Positions 36,426-45,534 of a stretch of DNA of 64,000 nt are shown here, piece by piece. The translations under genes and the position numbers were made by a program. The stretch's first letter is position 1; each line of letters begins with the position of its first letter. The notes beneath the pieces are model-generated. The model did no database searches. It was not told the origin of the DNA and was given only the letters and a program-made list of their open reading frames with translations. Origin of the DNA: Aneurinibacillus danicus (GTDB taxonomy: Bacteria > Bacillota > Bacilli > Aneurinibacillales > Aneurinibacillaceae); contig NZ_BJXX01000068.1 of the NCBI RefSeq assembly GCF_007991215.1, positions 1 through 64,000 on the forward strand, read 5' to 3'.

Positions 36426-37612
36426 TCGGCATCGGAGACAACGGGGCGGAGAGCCTGTTGCCGCTCTATCGGCAATGGATCGAAGAGAGCGAACTGCTTG
36501 TCGGGGGTGAACGGCATCTTGGTTTCTTTCCCGAATACAGGGGCGAGACGCTGACGGTAAAGGGAGGTCTCGCGGCATTGGTAGCTGCCATTGCTGAAGC
36601 AAATAAGAAGACGGTCGTATTGGCGTCCGGCGATCCGCTATTTTATGGAATTGGCTCCTATCTTGCCAAAAAGCTGCCCGTGGAAATCTATCCCGGACTT
36701 AGTTCCATCCAGCAGGCATTCGCAAAAATGAGAGAGAGCTGGCAGGACGCTGTATTCTTGAGCGTTCACGGACGCAGTATGAGAGGGCTGGCACAGAAGA
36801 TTGACGGCCGGGAGAAAGTATGCCTGCTGACGGACGAAGAGAACAATCCGGCGGTGATTGCCCGCTACCTTCTTTCCTTCGGCATGACGGAGTATAGAGC
36901 GTTTGTGGCGGAGAACCTGGGCGGAACCGACGAACGAACACGCTGGATGTCACTGGAAGAAATGGCCGGAGCAGAGTATTCACCGCTTAATTTGATTGTG
37001 CTGAAGCGCAGCACAGAGGGACCCTACTGGCCGCTTGGCATCGCAGACGAGGAATTTTCTCAGCGCAAACCGGATAAAGGGCTTATTACAAAGCGGGAAG
37101 TAAGGGTGCTGAGTCTGGCTGCTCTGGAATTAAAGCCGGACAGTACGGTATGGGACATCGGTACATGTACAGGCTCGATGGCAATCGAAGCGGCGCGCAT
37201 CTGCCGGGAAGGGGAAGTATTCGCCATCGAGAAAAACGAGGGCGACCTGGAGAACTGCCGCCAGAACATGAAAAAGTTCCGCACCGATTTTACTGTAGTG
37301 CACGGACGTGCCCCTTCCGGACTTGAAGAGTTTGCCGACCCGGATGCCGTGTTTATCGGCGGCAGCGGCGGCGAGATGAAAGACCTGCTGCACGTATGCT
37401 GCACACGATTGAAACCTGGCGGACGCATCGTGCTGAACGCGGCAACGATCGAGACGCTATACGAAGCGATGCAGGCCTTCGCGGCGGAAGGATTCGATAC
37501 ATCGGTGACGCTGGCTCAGATTTCGCGCAGCAAGCCAATTTTACATATGAACCGATTCGAAGGATTGAACCCGATTTATATTATCACAGCAAAGCATAAG
37601 GAGGAGAGCTAG
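36404..37612 (+). CDS. cbiET: CbiET fusion: cobalt-precorrin-7 C5-methyltransferase and C15-methyltransferase/decarboxylase
   Basis: 402 residues from a TTG start with GGGAGAG upstream. The N-terminal CbiE part (1-205) is a class III methyltransferase ([28 protein letters not shown]). The C-terminal CbiT part (210-402) is a class I methyltransferase with [18 protein letters not shown] as the SAM site. It corresponds to CobL of the aerobic pathway and completes ring methylation and acetate-chain decarboxylation. Confidence 0.94.
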   Translation: MQSAVKVIGIGDNGAESLLPLYRQWIEESELLVGGERHLGFFPEYRGETLTVKGGLAALVAAIAEANKKTVVLASGDPLFYGIGSYLAKKLPVEIYPGLSSIQQAFAKMRESWQDAVFLSVHGRSMRGLAQKIDGREKVCLLTDEENNPAVIARYLLSFGMTEYRAFVAENLGGTDERTRWMSLEEMAGAEYSPLNLIVLKRSTEGPYWPLGIADEEFSQRKPDKGLITKREVRVLSLAALELKPDSTVWDIGTCTGSMAIEAARICREGEVFAIEKNEGDLENCRQNMKKFRTDFTVVHGRAPSGLEEFADPDAVFIGGSGGEMKDLLHVCCTRLKPGGRIVLNAATIETLYEAMQAFAAEGFDTSVTLAQISRSKPILHMNRFEGLNPIYIITAKHKEES

Positions 37613-38320
37613 ATGACAGCAGGTACTCTATACGGCGTAGGCGTGGGGCCGGGGGACCCGGAACTTGTGACCGTGAAAGCCTACCGGATTATGAAAGAAT
37701 CGCCGGTTATCGCGTATCCACGCAAGCGCAAAGGTAGCAAAAGCTATGCATACGCAATTGCCGAGCAGTATATCGATCAGCGGGACAAAGAGATGTTGGG
37801 CCTGGTATTTCCGATGACGAAAGATAAAGCAATTCTGGAGCGGGAATGGAATCAGACCGTAGCGGAGGTATATGAACGACTGGCGCAGGGACGGGACGTC
37901 GCATTTATCACGGAAGGCGATCCGATGATGTACAGCACGTTCATCCATATGATGAGGCTCATGCAGGAGAAGCACCCGGAGATTAAAGTCGTGTCAATCC
38001 CTGGCATTTCCTCCGTAAACGGCGTTGCCTCACGCCTCGGTTTGCCGCTGGCGGACGGGGATGAGCATGTGGCGGTCATTCCGGCGACGGACAACCGCGA
38101 ACAAATGAAGCAGGCAATCATAAATCACGATTGCGTCGTGTTTCTTAAAGTCGCCAAGGTCATCGATATGATGGTGGACGTTTTAGGGGAGCTGGATCTT
38201 CTGTCAAAAGCGTCCGTTGTTACAAAAGTGACATCTAGTGAAGAAGTCGTCTGGCCAAATGTTGCGGATTTGAAAGGACTGGAGCTCGAATACTTAACGC
38301 TAATGGTGGTGAGAAAATGA
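37613..38320 (+). CDS. cbiL: Cobalt-factor II C20-methyltransferase CbiL
   Basis: 235 residues beginning with LYGVGVGPGDPELVTVKAYR, the class III methyltransferase GPGDPEL motif, and with FITEGDPMMYSTFIHMM and SIPGISSVNG. It transfers a methyl from SAM to C20 of cobalt-factor II. The start codon follows the cbiET stop directly. Confidence 0.93.
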   Translation: MTAGTLYGVGVGPGDPELVTVKAYRIMKESPVIAYPRKRKGSKSYAYAIAEQYIDQRDKEMLGLVFPMTKDKAILEREWNQTVAEVYERLAQGRDVAFITEGDPMMYSTFIHMMRLMQEKHPEIKVVSIPGISSVNGVASRLGLPLADGDEHVAVIPATDNREQMKQAIINHDCVVFLKVAKVIDMMVDVLGELDLLSKASVVTKVTSSEEVVWPNVADLKGLELEYLTLMVVRK

Positions 38321-39093
38321 AAGTTTACATTATCGGGGCAGGCCCGGGGGATCCGGACTTAATTACGGTAAAAGGGCTTAAGCTTCTTCAGCAAGCGGAT
38401 GTAGTATTATGGACAGACTCGCTGGTTAATGAAGAACTAATTGCGAGAGCAAAGCCGGGAGCCGAAGTGTTGAAAACGGCAGGCATGAACTTAGAAGAAA
38501 TGGTCGATATCATGGTTGACCGTGTAAAACAGGGCAAACAGGTAGTCCGTGTGCATACAGGGGACCCGGCGGTGTACGGAGCTATTCTGGAACAGATGGT
38601 TCTTTTGAAAAAGAACGGCATCGAATACGAAATCGTGCCCGGTGTCAGCTCCGTTTTTGCAGCGGCAGCAGCGGTAGGTGCAGAATTGACTGTACCCGAT
38701 TTGACGCAGACATTGATTCTGACACGCGCCGAAGGCCGGACACCGGTGCCAGAGCGGGAAAAACTGCGCGATTTGGCTTCGCATCACTGTACCGTTGCGC
38801 TATTCTTAAGTGCTACGCTGATCAAAAAAGTTGTTGATGAATTCCTGGCAGCCGAATGGACACCGGATACGCCGGTGGCTGTCGTATACCGGGCCAGCTG
38901 GCCGGACCAAATCATTGTCCGCTCCACTCTGGAAAACCTGGCGGACGATATGCGGTCGCATGGTATTCGTTCACAAGCGATGATTCTTGCCGGGTGGGCG
39001 TTGGATCCGGGTATTACGGATAAAGATGAATTCCGTTCCAAGCTGTATGATAAGGAATTTACGCACCGTTTCCGGAGAGGTGTTCCATCGTGA
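38317..39093 (+). CDS. cbiF: Cobalt-precorrin-4 C11-methyltransferase CbiF
   Basis: 258 residues with IIGAGPGDPDLITVKGLKLL, VRVHTGDPAVYGAILEQM, PGVSSVFAAAAAVGAEL and LSATLIKKVVDE, all typical of CbiF/CobM. It methylates C11 of the ring-contracted intermediate. It overlaps cbiL and cbiG by four bases each. Confidence 0.94.
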   Translation: MKVYIIGAGPGDPDLITVKGLKLLQQADVVLWTDSLVNEELIARAKPGAEVLKTAGMNLEEMVDIMVDRVKQGKQVVRVHTGDPAVYGAILEQMVLLKKNGIEYEIVPGVSSVFAAAAAVGAELTVPDLTQTLILTRAEGRTPVPEREKLRDLASHHCTVALFLSATLIKKVVDEFLAAEWTPDTPVAVVYRASWPDQIIVRSTLENLADDMRSHGIRSQAMILAGWALDPGITDKDEFRSKLYDKEFTHRFRRGVPS

Positions 39094-40235
39094 ACCAAAC
39101 TGGAGTGAATGCGATCGAATTAACGGAGGGCACTGTACCGGAAATTCGGCAGACGGGCCGCTATGCCATTGTTGCCATTACACGGCACGGCGTTGAGATG
39201 GCGCGCTCACTTGCGAAACAGTTTCCGGATGCGGACCTCTACTATATGAGCAAATTTGCGCGCGGCGATGAAGAACAACAGGGCATTCAACTGTTTACCG
39301 GTTCGGTGCGGTTATTGTTTCCGGCGTTGTTTCCCGTTTATGAAGGCTTGATTCTGTTTATTTCACTCGGTGCGGTCGTCCGTATGATTGCGCCGGTGCT
39401 GAAAGATAAGAAAACGGATCCGGGGGTTGTCGTGATCGATGATAAAGGACGCCACGCCATTAGCGTACTGTCCGGGCATCTGGGCGGCGCCAACGAATTA
39501 ACGAGGGAAGTGGCCGCCCTGCTGGGTGCGCAGCCGGTCATTACGACCGCATCGGACGTGCAGAAAACAATTCCGGTTGACCTGTTCGGCCGCCGATTCG
39601 GCTGGACATGGGACCCGATATCCGAGAAGAAGCTGACCCCGGTCAGTGCCTCCGTGGTCAATGAAGAGCACGTTGCGATTGTTCAAGAATCGGGCGAAAA
39701 AGACTGGTGGATGCACGATACCCCTATGCCGCCCTCGCTGAAAATCTATGATTCTATCGAAGAAGCGTTGGCTGCAGGACCGGATGCGGCACTTGTCATT
39801 ACGCACCGGCAACTGCGTCCGGAAGAAATACCGATTTTGGACAACGGTGTTCTCTACCGGCCAAAAGTAATTATTCTTGGCATTGGATGCAATCGGGGAA
39901 CATCGGCAGAAGAGATCGAGAACGTGATTAGGGAAACGCTGGATCATCTCGGATTTTCCATGCAAAGTGTAAAAGCAGTTGGTACCATTGACTTAAAGAA
40001 AGACGAGGAAGGCCTGCTTGCCGTGTGCAGTAAACATGGCTGGGAATTCGTCTACTACACACCGGAAGAATTAAATGAAATGAATATTGAAGAACCATCC
40101 GATACGGTATATAAATTTACCGGCGCATACGGCGTCAGCGAGCCGGCCTGCAAGCGGTACAGCGGACAGGAGAAACTTGTGCTGACGAAACGAAAGTCAG
40201 GGAACGTGACCATTTCGGTCGGTGTACTTGCATAA
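39090..40235 (+). CDS. cbiG: Cobalt-precorrin-5A hydrolase CbiG
   Basis: 381 residues from a GTG start. The CbiG N-domain has YAIVAITRHGVEMARSLAKQ and LILFISLGAVVRMIAPVLKDK; then the centre has VIDDKGRHAISVLSGHLGGANEL. The C-domain has ILGIGCNRGTSAEEIENVI. It opens the delta-lactone with loss of acetaldehyde, priming CbiD. Confidence 0.93.
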   Translation: MNQTGVNAIELTEGTVPEIRQTGRYAIVAITRHGVEMARSLAKQFPDADLYYMSKFARGDEEQQGIQLFTGSVRLLFPALFPVYEGLILFISLGAVVRMIAPVLKDKKTDPGVVVIDDKGRHAISVLSGHLGGANELTREVAALLGAQPVITTASDVQKTIPVDLFGRRFGWTWDPISEKKLTPVSASVVNEEHVAIVQESGEKDWWMHDTPMPPSLKIYDSIEEALAAGPDAALVITHRQLRPEEIPILDNGVLYRPKVIILGIGCNRGTSAEEIENVIRETLDHLGFSMQSVKAVGTIDLKKDEEGLLAVCSKHGWEFVYYTPEELNEMNIEEPSDTVYKFTGAYGVSEPACKRYSGQEKLVLTKRKSGNVTISVGVLA

Positions 40236-40257
40236 TATGCAGAAGGAGGGGAGAGCT

Positions 40258-41679
40258 GTGGGTAACAAGCGCATTATCATAGCCGGAACGGGAAGTGGAG
40301 CCGGGAAAACCACCGTCACGCTCGGTCTAATGGCTGCATTGAAGCGGAGAGGACTGACGGTACAGGGGTTCAAATGCGGACCTGATTATATCGACCCGGC
40401 GTACCACACGGCGATTACCGGACGTCCCTCACGCAATCTGGATAGCTGGATGCTGAAAGAGGATATCGTAAGCAGTATCCTTGTCCGTGCCAGCCGGGAT
40501 GCCGATATTTCTATCATTGAAGGCGTCATGGGCCTTTATGATGGAAAAAGCCCGACAGAAGACACAGGAAGTACGGCTGAGATCAGTCTGCTGACAAAAA
40601 CGCCGGTCGTACTGGTAGTGAATGTGCATAGTATGGCCCGCAGTGCGGCGGCGGTCGTAAAGGGATTCCAGATGCTCAATCCAAACGTGTCCATCGTAGG
40701 CGTCATCGCCAACCATGCCGGAAGTGCGGGGCACGGCAAGCTGGTTGGACAGGCAGTGGAGAAAGAGTGCGGGGTACCGTTATTGGGCACGCTCGTCCGC
40801 ACGCCTGATGTCCGTATTCCGGAGCGTCACCTCGGTCTTCTGCCAGCCGTGGAACGGGGAGAATTGGAACCGTTGTTTGACCGATTGGGAGAGATGGTAG
40901 AGCAGCATATTGCCTTGGATCGTCTGCTTGAGTTGGCGGAAGCACCGCTGATTTCGGCGGAAGAAAATGAGGTTCTTCTGTTTCCGCTGGAGAAACGTTC
41001 TGGCTCGACCGTCCGCATTGCCATAGCGAGGGATGCTGCATTTAACTTCTATTATCCGGAAAACCTTGAAATGCTGGAGGAAGCGGGGGCTGAGTGCATA
41101 TTCTTCAGCCCGCTGGCCGGTGAAGCTGTACCTGAAGAAGCGGACGGGTTATACATTGGTGGTGGTTTTCCTGAAGAATTCGCCGCCGAGCTTGCCCGTG
41201 AAGAGAGAAGCCGCGTATCGGTGCGTCGGGCGATTGAGGACGGTATGCCGACGTTCGCTGAATGCGGTGGCTTTATGTATCTGACTGAAGAGATTGTGAC
41301 AACGGACGGAGAAAGCCATCCGATGGTCGGCGTTATTTCCGGCCGTACGTACATGCAGACAAAACGGGCCGCGCTTGGATACCGGGAGGTGGAAGGGATG
41401 GAAGGCAATTTCCTGCTGCCGGAAGGCGAGACGGCACGCGGTCACGAGTTCCATTACTCTACATTTGAACCATCGGCAGAGTTACCCCCCGCTTATGAAG
41501 CACAGAGCCGGTTTGGCAGCAAAAAAGAAGGCGTCTTGCTTAAGAATATGGTGGCGGGCTATACCCATCTTCACTTTGCTTCTGTGCCTTCTCTGGTAGA
41601 GCGCTGGGTTGAGGCTTGTCTTGCTTACCGGGAGAAACGAAAGATGGAAACAGCTGCAGATAAAGGAGGGAGTAGATGA
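40258..41679 (+). CDS. cbiA: Cobyrinate a,c-diamide synthase CbiA
   Basis: 473 residues from GTG 40258, chosen because AAGGAGGGGAG (40242-40252) directly precedes it; the frame extends up into cbiG without an RBS. The N-terminal ATPase has IIAGTGSGAGKTT and FKCGPDYIDPAYH. The C-terminal class I glutamine amidotransferase has FAECGGFMYL with the nucleophilic Cys and HEFHYSTFE. It amidates the a and c side chains with glutamine. It is the last corrin step encoded here; adenosylation, CbiP, CbiB and loop assembly genes are absent from the window. Confidence 0.94.
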   Translation: MGNKRIIIAGTGSGAGKTTVTLGLMAALKRRGLTVQGFKCGPDYIDPAYHTAITGRPSRNLDSWMLKEDIVSSILVRASRDADISIIEGVMGLYDGKSPTEDTGSTAEISLLTKTPVVLVVNVHSMARSAAAVVKGFQMLNPNVSIVGVIANHAGSAGHGKLVGQAVEKECGVPLLGTLVRTPDVRIPERHLGLLPAVERGELEPLFDRLGEMVEQHIALDRLLELAEAPLISAEENEVLLFPLEKRSGSTVRIAIARDAAFNFYYPENLEMLEEAGAECIFFSPLAGEAVPEEADGLYIGGGFPEEFAAELAREERSRVSVRRAIEDGMPTFAECGGFMYLTEEIVTTDGESHPMVGVISGRTYMQTKRAALGYREVEGMEGNFLLPEGETARGHEFHYSTFEPSAELPPAYEAQSRFGSKKEGVLLKNMVAGYTHLHFASVPSLVERWVEACLAYREKRKMETAADKGGSR

Positions 41680-43151
41680 GCCAGGGTAAAGTTTATCTGG
41701 TCGGCGCCGGACCGGGCGCCGAGAAGCTCATCACGGTACGAGGACTTGAATGCTTACGGATGGCTGACGTAATCGTATATGATCGGCTGGCCAATCCGCG
41801 TTTGCTGCGGTTTGCAAAGCCGGAAGCCGAATTTGTTTTCTGCGGCAAGCTTCCGAAGCACCATACGCTTCGCCAGGAAGCCATCAATGAACTTCTTGTG
41901 CAGAAAGCGAAGGAAGGAAAGACGGTTGTACGCCTTAAAGGCGGAGACCCATCCGTATTCGGCCGTGTGGGAGAAGAAGCGGCGGAGCTTGCCGGACAGG
42001 GGATCGAATATGAAATTGTACCCGGCATTACGGCAGGAATAGCCGCATCTGTGTATGCAGGCATTCCGGTCACTCACCGCGAATACGGAACCAGCTTTGC
42101 CGTAGTGACCGGACATACGAAGACAGAGAACGGGAGACCGATAGTGGATTGGGCATCGCTCGGGGGTGTCGATACACTCGCGTTCTATATGGGCGTCAAA
42201 AATTTGCCCTATATCTGCGATAGTCTTATTTCGCACGGACGCCATCCGAAGACACCGGTTGCACTAATCAGCTGGGGTACCATGGGCCGACAGCAGACCG
42301 TACAGGGCACGTTGGAAACCATTGTACAGCGGGTCCGGGAAGCGGGTCTTAAGAATCCGGCCATTACGTTGGTGGGCGATATTGTTAGCCTGCGTGACCA
42401 AATCCAGTGGTTTGAGAAAAAACCGTTGTTTGGTCGCCGTATCCTGGTGGCCCGCACAGGCGGAGAGCAAGGAAATCTGGCTAATGCACTGGCTGAACAG
42501 GGAGCCGATGTCATTGAATATCCGTATTTCTCAGTGCGGGGAGTAGAGAATAAAACGACAGAGGAAATGATGGTACGAAGCGGAGAATATGAACGTATCC
42601 TCTTTACATCGCCTGAAAGTGCAGCATTCTTCTTCGAGGCATATCGCCAAAGCGGGAAAGACATTCGGGAGATCACCCCGGCATTTTATACGTTATCTCG
42701 CAGGACAAAGCGGAAACTGCAGGAAATGGGGTTCGTGTCCGAACAAACAGAACCCTTCTCCGCTGAAGGCAAATGGCTGATTATCGGGGAAGTTTCCATC
42801 CTAAATGATAGGGAGAAATATGAGACCAAATGGGGGCCATGCGATGTAATGGCAGTATATAAGAAAGAAGAGTGCCGGGAGTATAATATGAATATGGTGC
42901 GGCTTTTGCGGGAAGAAGGAGTCGATACGGTTATTTTTCCAAGTGCGGCCTCCGTGGGTACGCTTGTCCGTTCTCTGGAGCAGGCCGGCTTTGACCCGCG
43001 TACCGTCCTCTCCGCTGCTTCCCTGATCTGTATGGGCGAAAAAACGGCGAAAGCCATCCAGGAAGCCGGTTATACGGTTAACCGGATGGCTGCATCTCCT
43101 ACCCTTGCATCGCTGCTCTCTTGTTTAACTTTTGAAAAAATAAATGTGTAA
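41676..43151 (+). CDS. cobA-hemD: Uroporphyrinogen-III C-methyltransferase / uroporphyrinogen-III synthase fusion (CobA-HemD)
   Basis: 491 residues. The first about 245 are a SUMT: VYLVGAGPGAEKLITVRGLE, LKGGDPSVFGRVGEEA, PGITAGIAASVYAGIPVTHR and FYMGVKNLP. The rest is a uroporphyrinogen-III synthase with RRILVARTGGEQGNLANALA, FTSPESAAFFFEA and VIFPSAASVGTLV. It makes uroporphyrinogen III and converts it to precorrin-2, feeding CbiX after oxidation (the dehydrogenase is not in the window). Starts within the cbiA stop. Such fusions are known in Gram-positive bacteria. Confidence 0.94.
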   Translation: MSQGKVYLVGAGPGAEKLITVRGLECLRMADVIVYDRLANPRLLRFAKPEAEFVFCGKLPKHHTLRQEAINELLVQKAKEGKTVVRLKGGDPSVFGRVGEEAAELAGQGIEYEIVPGITAGIAASVYAGIPVTHREYGTSFAVVTGHTKTENGRPIVDWASLGGVDTLAFYMGVKNLPYICDSLISHGRHPKTPVALISWGTMGRQQTVQGTLETIVQRVREAGLKNPAITLVGDIVSLRDQIQWFEKKPLFGRRILVARTGGEQGNLANALAEQGADVIEYPYFSVRGVENKTTEEMMVRSGEYERILFTSPESAAFFFEAYRQSGKDIREITPAFYTLSRRTKRKLQEMGFVSEQTEPFSAEGKWLIIGEVSILNDREKYETKWGPCDVMAVYKKEECREYNMNMVRLLREEGVDTVIFPSAASVGTLVRSLEQAGFDPRTVLSAASLICMGEKTAKAIQEAGYTVNRMAASPTLASLLSCLTFEKINV

Positions 43152-43155
43152 AAAG

Positions 43156-43205
43156 CGGGAAACCCGGTTCTGAAGAAGCGCTGCCTGTTCTAAACCGCGG
43201 TTTCC
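43156..43205. terminator. Hairpin between convergent cbi operon and small gene, probable bidirectional terminator
   Basis: GGAAACCCGGTT near 43158 pairs with AACCGCGGTTTCC near 43193-43205. A T tract follows on the minus strand (CGCTTTTTAC) and a weaker one on the plus strand. Confidence 0.6.
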
Positions 43206-43206
43206 T

Positions 43207-43425
43207 TCATTTGTAGGCTTTTCCTTTGGTTAAAATACACGGTACGCCATAGCCGATCGTGCCGGGTTTTGACATCTTCTCGATATAGGCCAGCCCGCGG
43301 TCGCATTGTTGCTTGCATATGATACATTTATCTACAGTAACTACCTTCATGTTGAAACGGTTACGTTCCTCCGATGACACCTGGTGCCTGTTTTTGCTTG
43401 TCGCTTTTTTATTCGATTTAGCCAT
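43207..43425 (-). CDS. Small Cys-containing protein of unknown function
   Basis: 72 residues: a basic N-terminus (MAKSNKKATSKNRHQ), then VDKCIICKQQCDRGLAYIEK and a later Cys in GVPCILTKGKAYK. The CxxCxxxC arrangement suggests metal binding. GAGAGGAAG lies 7 bases before the ATG, and a terminator follows the stop, so it looks like a real single gene. Not recognised. Confidence 0.6.
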   Translation of the reverse strand: MAKSNKKATSKNRHQVSSEERNRFNMKVVTVDKCIICKQQCDRGLAYIEKMSKPGTIGYGVPCILTKGKAYK

Positions 43426-43626
43426 GTCTGTCTTCCTCTCTTCCTCAGGGTTCTTTCATCTCTGCCAGTGTATGAAAAAAGGGTTTATTCTGCCATTCCT
43501 TTGTATATAAAAAGGTGTTGGACAAAAAGCCAGGTGAAGGGCGAAAACAGCGTAATATCGCTACGATTATGATTCCGGAACCGGAGGAATAAATAGGACA
43601 AATTTATGAGTCCGGACTTTATGGTC

Positions 43627-43653
43627 TTGACAGAGCGGAATGACTATTATATT
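43627..43653 (+). promoter_or_regulatory. Possible sigma-A promoter for the HU gene
   Basis: TTGACA (43627-43632) is perfect. TATATT (43648-43653) follows after 15 bases, or TATTCA after 17. The rest of the 43426-43807 gap holds no convincing gene. Confidence 0.4.
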
Positions 43654-43807
43654 CATATGGTAGGCTGGTTCACAGACGCGGCTCGTCCGGACAGAAAGAA
43701 AATAGCAAAAAATTTGCTCTTATCTTCTAAACAATGTTTAAAATGCCTATTGTTTTGGAAGAATGGGTATATAACTAAGAGATTCTATTGTTTAAAGGAG
43801 GATACAT

Positions 43808-44086
43808 ATGAACAAGACAGAGCTGATTGAGAAAGTAGCATCAACTACAGAGATGACGAAGAAGCAAGCTTCCCAGGTAGTTGACGCGATTCTGAATTCT
43901 ATCACGGAAGCGCTTAAAGCCGGGGAGAAAGTACAGCTTATCGGTTTCGGTAATTTTGAGAGCCGTGAGCGTGCAGCCCGTAAAGGCCGCAACCCACAAA
44001 CAGGAGAGGAGATTGAAATTGCAGCAACAAAAGTGCCTGCATTCTCTCCTGGTAAAGCATTGAAAGATGCAGTAAACGGACGATAA
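43808..44086 (+). CDS. hup: HU family DNA-binding protein
   Basis: 92 residues, full length for [22 protein letters not shown], the beta-arm signature [21 protein letters not shown] with the intercalating Pro, and [15 protein letters not shown] at the C-terminus. It is a homodimeric nucleoid protein. AAAGGAGG is 7 bases before the ATG and a terminator follows. Confidence 0.97.
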   Translation: MNKTELIEKVASTTEMTKKQASQVVDAILNSITEALKAGEKVQLIGFGNFESRERAARKGRNPQTGEEIEIAATKVPAFSPGKALKDAVNGR

Positions 44087-44094
44087 TAAGTAGG

Positions 44095-44138
44095 AAAGAC
44101 TGCCGCGGAGCGTGACTTTGTGGCAGTCTTTCTATTTT
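44095..44138 (+). terminator. Terminator of the HU gene
   Basis: AAAGACTGCC (44095-44104) pairs with GGCAGTCTTT (44122-44131), followed by TCTATTTT. Confidence 0.88.
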
Positions 44139-44179
44139 AAATATGGGGGGAATTGAAGATATATTTGTGGTTGGCCGGA

Positions 44180-44842
44180 CTATTGCTTGGCCGCTTTTAG
44201 CTTCTGCAGGGCCTCTTCTACTTTTGTGTTCTGTTCTTCATTGCGTGCATAATTTTCTAGCGAGAGGTAAGCCGTACGCATATGACGGTAGGTTTCCGCC
44301 TCCGTTTCCATCATCATAACACGCTCTTCTATGCGGGAGAATCCGCGGGCCGCGCTTTCCGTGTCAACAGAATACAGGGCTTGATGCATCTGCTTGCTTG
44401 CGCGCGCTGCATTGGCACGGGCCAGCAAAGAGGCTTTCTTGTTTCGCATTTCATAGAATTTATCTTTCAGTTCTTGCAGTTGTTCACGCAGTAAATTCGT
44501 CTGCTTGCGTGATATTTCATATTGTTCGCCGTATTCCTGCGCTTTATTCTCACAGATAAGCTTATCCTCTAACGCGCGGCGGGCAATCGCTTCGTCTCCC
44601 GCCTCCACGGCAAGGCGCGCTTGACGTTCACGTCTCTCGATCCTGGCTTCCGTCTCTTCGAGCATCATCTTCCATTTCTTCTCGACAGCAATCTGGCGTG
44701 CAATAGCGAGTTCCGCCTGCGAGATTTCATTCTCCATGTCCCGCATATACTGGTTCAGCATCGCTACTGGATCTTCCACATGATCTAACATCTGATGCAT
44801 GGTTGCTACCGTAATGTCTCGTACACGTTTGAACAGGCTCAT
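44180..44842 (-). CDS. pspA: PspA/IM30 family envelope-stress protein
   Basis: 220 residues from ATG 44842, with GGAGG upstream. It starts MSLFKRVRDITVATMHQML with an amphipathic helix, followed by long coiled-coil helices rich in Glu, Arg and Ala (EARIERRERQARLAVEAGDE). PspA/IM30 proteins form ESCRT-III-like rings on the cytoplasmic membrane and protect against leakage. The ATG overlaps the stop of the membrane protein gene upstream (ATGA), so the two are coupled. Confidence 0.9.
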   Translation of the reverse strand: MSLFKRVRDITVATMHQMLDHVEDPVAMLNQYMRDMENEISQAELAIARQIAVEKKWKMMLEETEARIERRERQARLAVEAGDEAIARRALEDKLICENKAQEYGEQYEISRKQTNLLREQLQELKDKFYEMRNKKASLLARANAARASKQMHQALYSVDTESAARGFSRIEERVMMMETEAETYRHMRTAYLSLENYARNEEQNTKVEEALQKLKAAKQ

Positions 44843-45132
44843 CTGCTTGTCCCTCCTTGGTTCATTTCTTTTTCCCACATGTCAAGCTCATCCGCATACT
44901 GCATTCTCTTGTTGTCGTACGGATGATGCGGCATCATATCGTGCAGAGGATTTGTGGGGGGATACATAGGATGCTCATCCCGCGTCTTTTTAATGATGTT
45001 CCATCCAATGTAGATAAAGAATCCCGCAATAAAAATCGGAATGAGGAATCCGAGATTAAGGACACCGAACAGCATAATGGTACCTACGCCCATCATTCCC
45101 ATTCCGAAAAAATAGGAACCTTTTTTGCGCAT
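44839..45132 (-). CDS. Small two-helix membrane protein, PspA partner
   Basis: 97 residues: a basic start, two adjacent membrane helices (GMGMMGVGTIMLFGVLNLGF and IPIFIAGFFIYIGWNII), and a soluble C-terminal tail rich in His, Met and Pro (HPMYPPTNPLHDMMPHHPYD). Overlap with pspA suggests it recruits or senses for PspA at the membrane, as small Psp partners do. AAAGGAGG precedes the ATG. Function is inferred from position. Confidence 0.75.
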   Translation of the reverse strand: MRKKGSYFFGMGMMGVGTIMLFGVLNLGFLIPIFIAGFFIYIGWNIIKKTRDEHPMYPPTNPLHDMMPHHPYDNKRMQYADELDMWEKEMNQGGTSR

Positions 45133-45220
45133 ATATGCCTCCTTTTGTTTTTCTTTGCATGTAATTTTCTTGTCTTTATATTAACCTGGCAGACGTCTTC
45201 CTCATAACGGGCGTCCGTTT

Positions 45221-45255
45221 GATTTTCGCTACGTCCCGGGACGGAGAGGAAAATC
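45221..45255. repeat. Nested inverted repeat upstream of the psp pair
   Basis: The outer arms GATTTTC (45221-45227) and GAAAATC (45249-45255) enclose the palindrome CGTCCCGGGACG (45232-45243). It lies between the divergent psp and riboswitch transcripts and could be an operator. Confidence 0.4.
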
Positions 45256-45312
45256 GGCCTTAAGCCAAATGTTTCTATAGAGGCAATTATCTTTTCATTT
45301 TATGGGGAATAG

Positions 45313-45318
45313 TATAAT
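45313..45318 (+). promoter_or_regulatory. -10 element for the Mn riboswitch transcript
   Basis: A perfect TATAAT about 18 bases before the riboswitch core. No good -35 is visible; CTTTTC at 16 bases is the closest. Confidence 0.45.
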
Positions 45319-45332
45319 ATAATAATAACGAA

Positions 45333-45450
45333 ATAAGGGGAGTAGCTACCGGACGCAGGTCCGGTCGGTATATCGTCAATACAGCGGCACGTGTTCCGCT
45401 CGGTATGCTGAGCCCGTATGTATGTATCACTTTGGGTAAGCAAGACCTTC
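45333..45450 (+). ncRNA. yybP-ykoY manganese riboswitch
   Basis: It shows the family landmarks in order: GGGGAGTAGC (45337-45346), a GC-rich hairpin (ACCGGACGCAGGTCCGGT), TCGTCAATAC (45373-45382), a second hairpin (AGCGGCACGTGTTCCGCT), GCTGAGCCC (45407-45415) and AAGCAAGACCTT (45438-45449). AAGG at 45335 can pair with CCTT at 45446, closing the aptamer. This strand is also the 5' arm of the following terminator, so ligand binding should permit read-through (an ON switch). The usual target is a Mn exporter; here it is a kinase-like gene. Confidence 0.85.
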
Positions 45451-45493
45451 GCATACTTCTGGATTTTCTGGAAGTGTGTGAAGGTCTTTTTTT
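45443..45493 (+). terminator. Terminator/expression platform of the Mn riboswitch
   Basis: AGACCTTCGCATACTTC (45443-45459) pairs along its whole length, with two G-U pairs, to GAAGTGTGTGAAGGTCT (45471-45487), followed by seven T. Confidence 0.92.
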
Positions 45494-45534
45494 GTTAATA
45501 ATGTTAAAATATATGGAAAGGGAGGTTGTGAGCT

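Noticed and set aside
43606-43830. 74-codon frame upstream of and overlapping the HU gene
   Set aside because: No RBS; it covers the promoter and the HU start region, and the sequence has no recognisable features.
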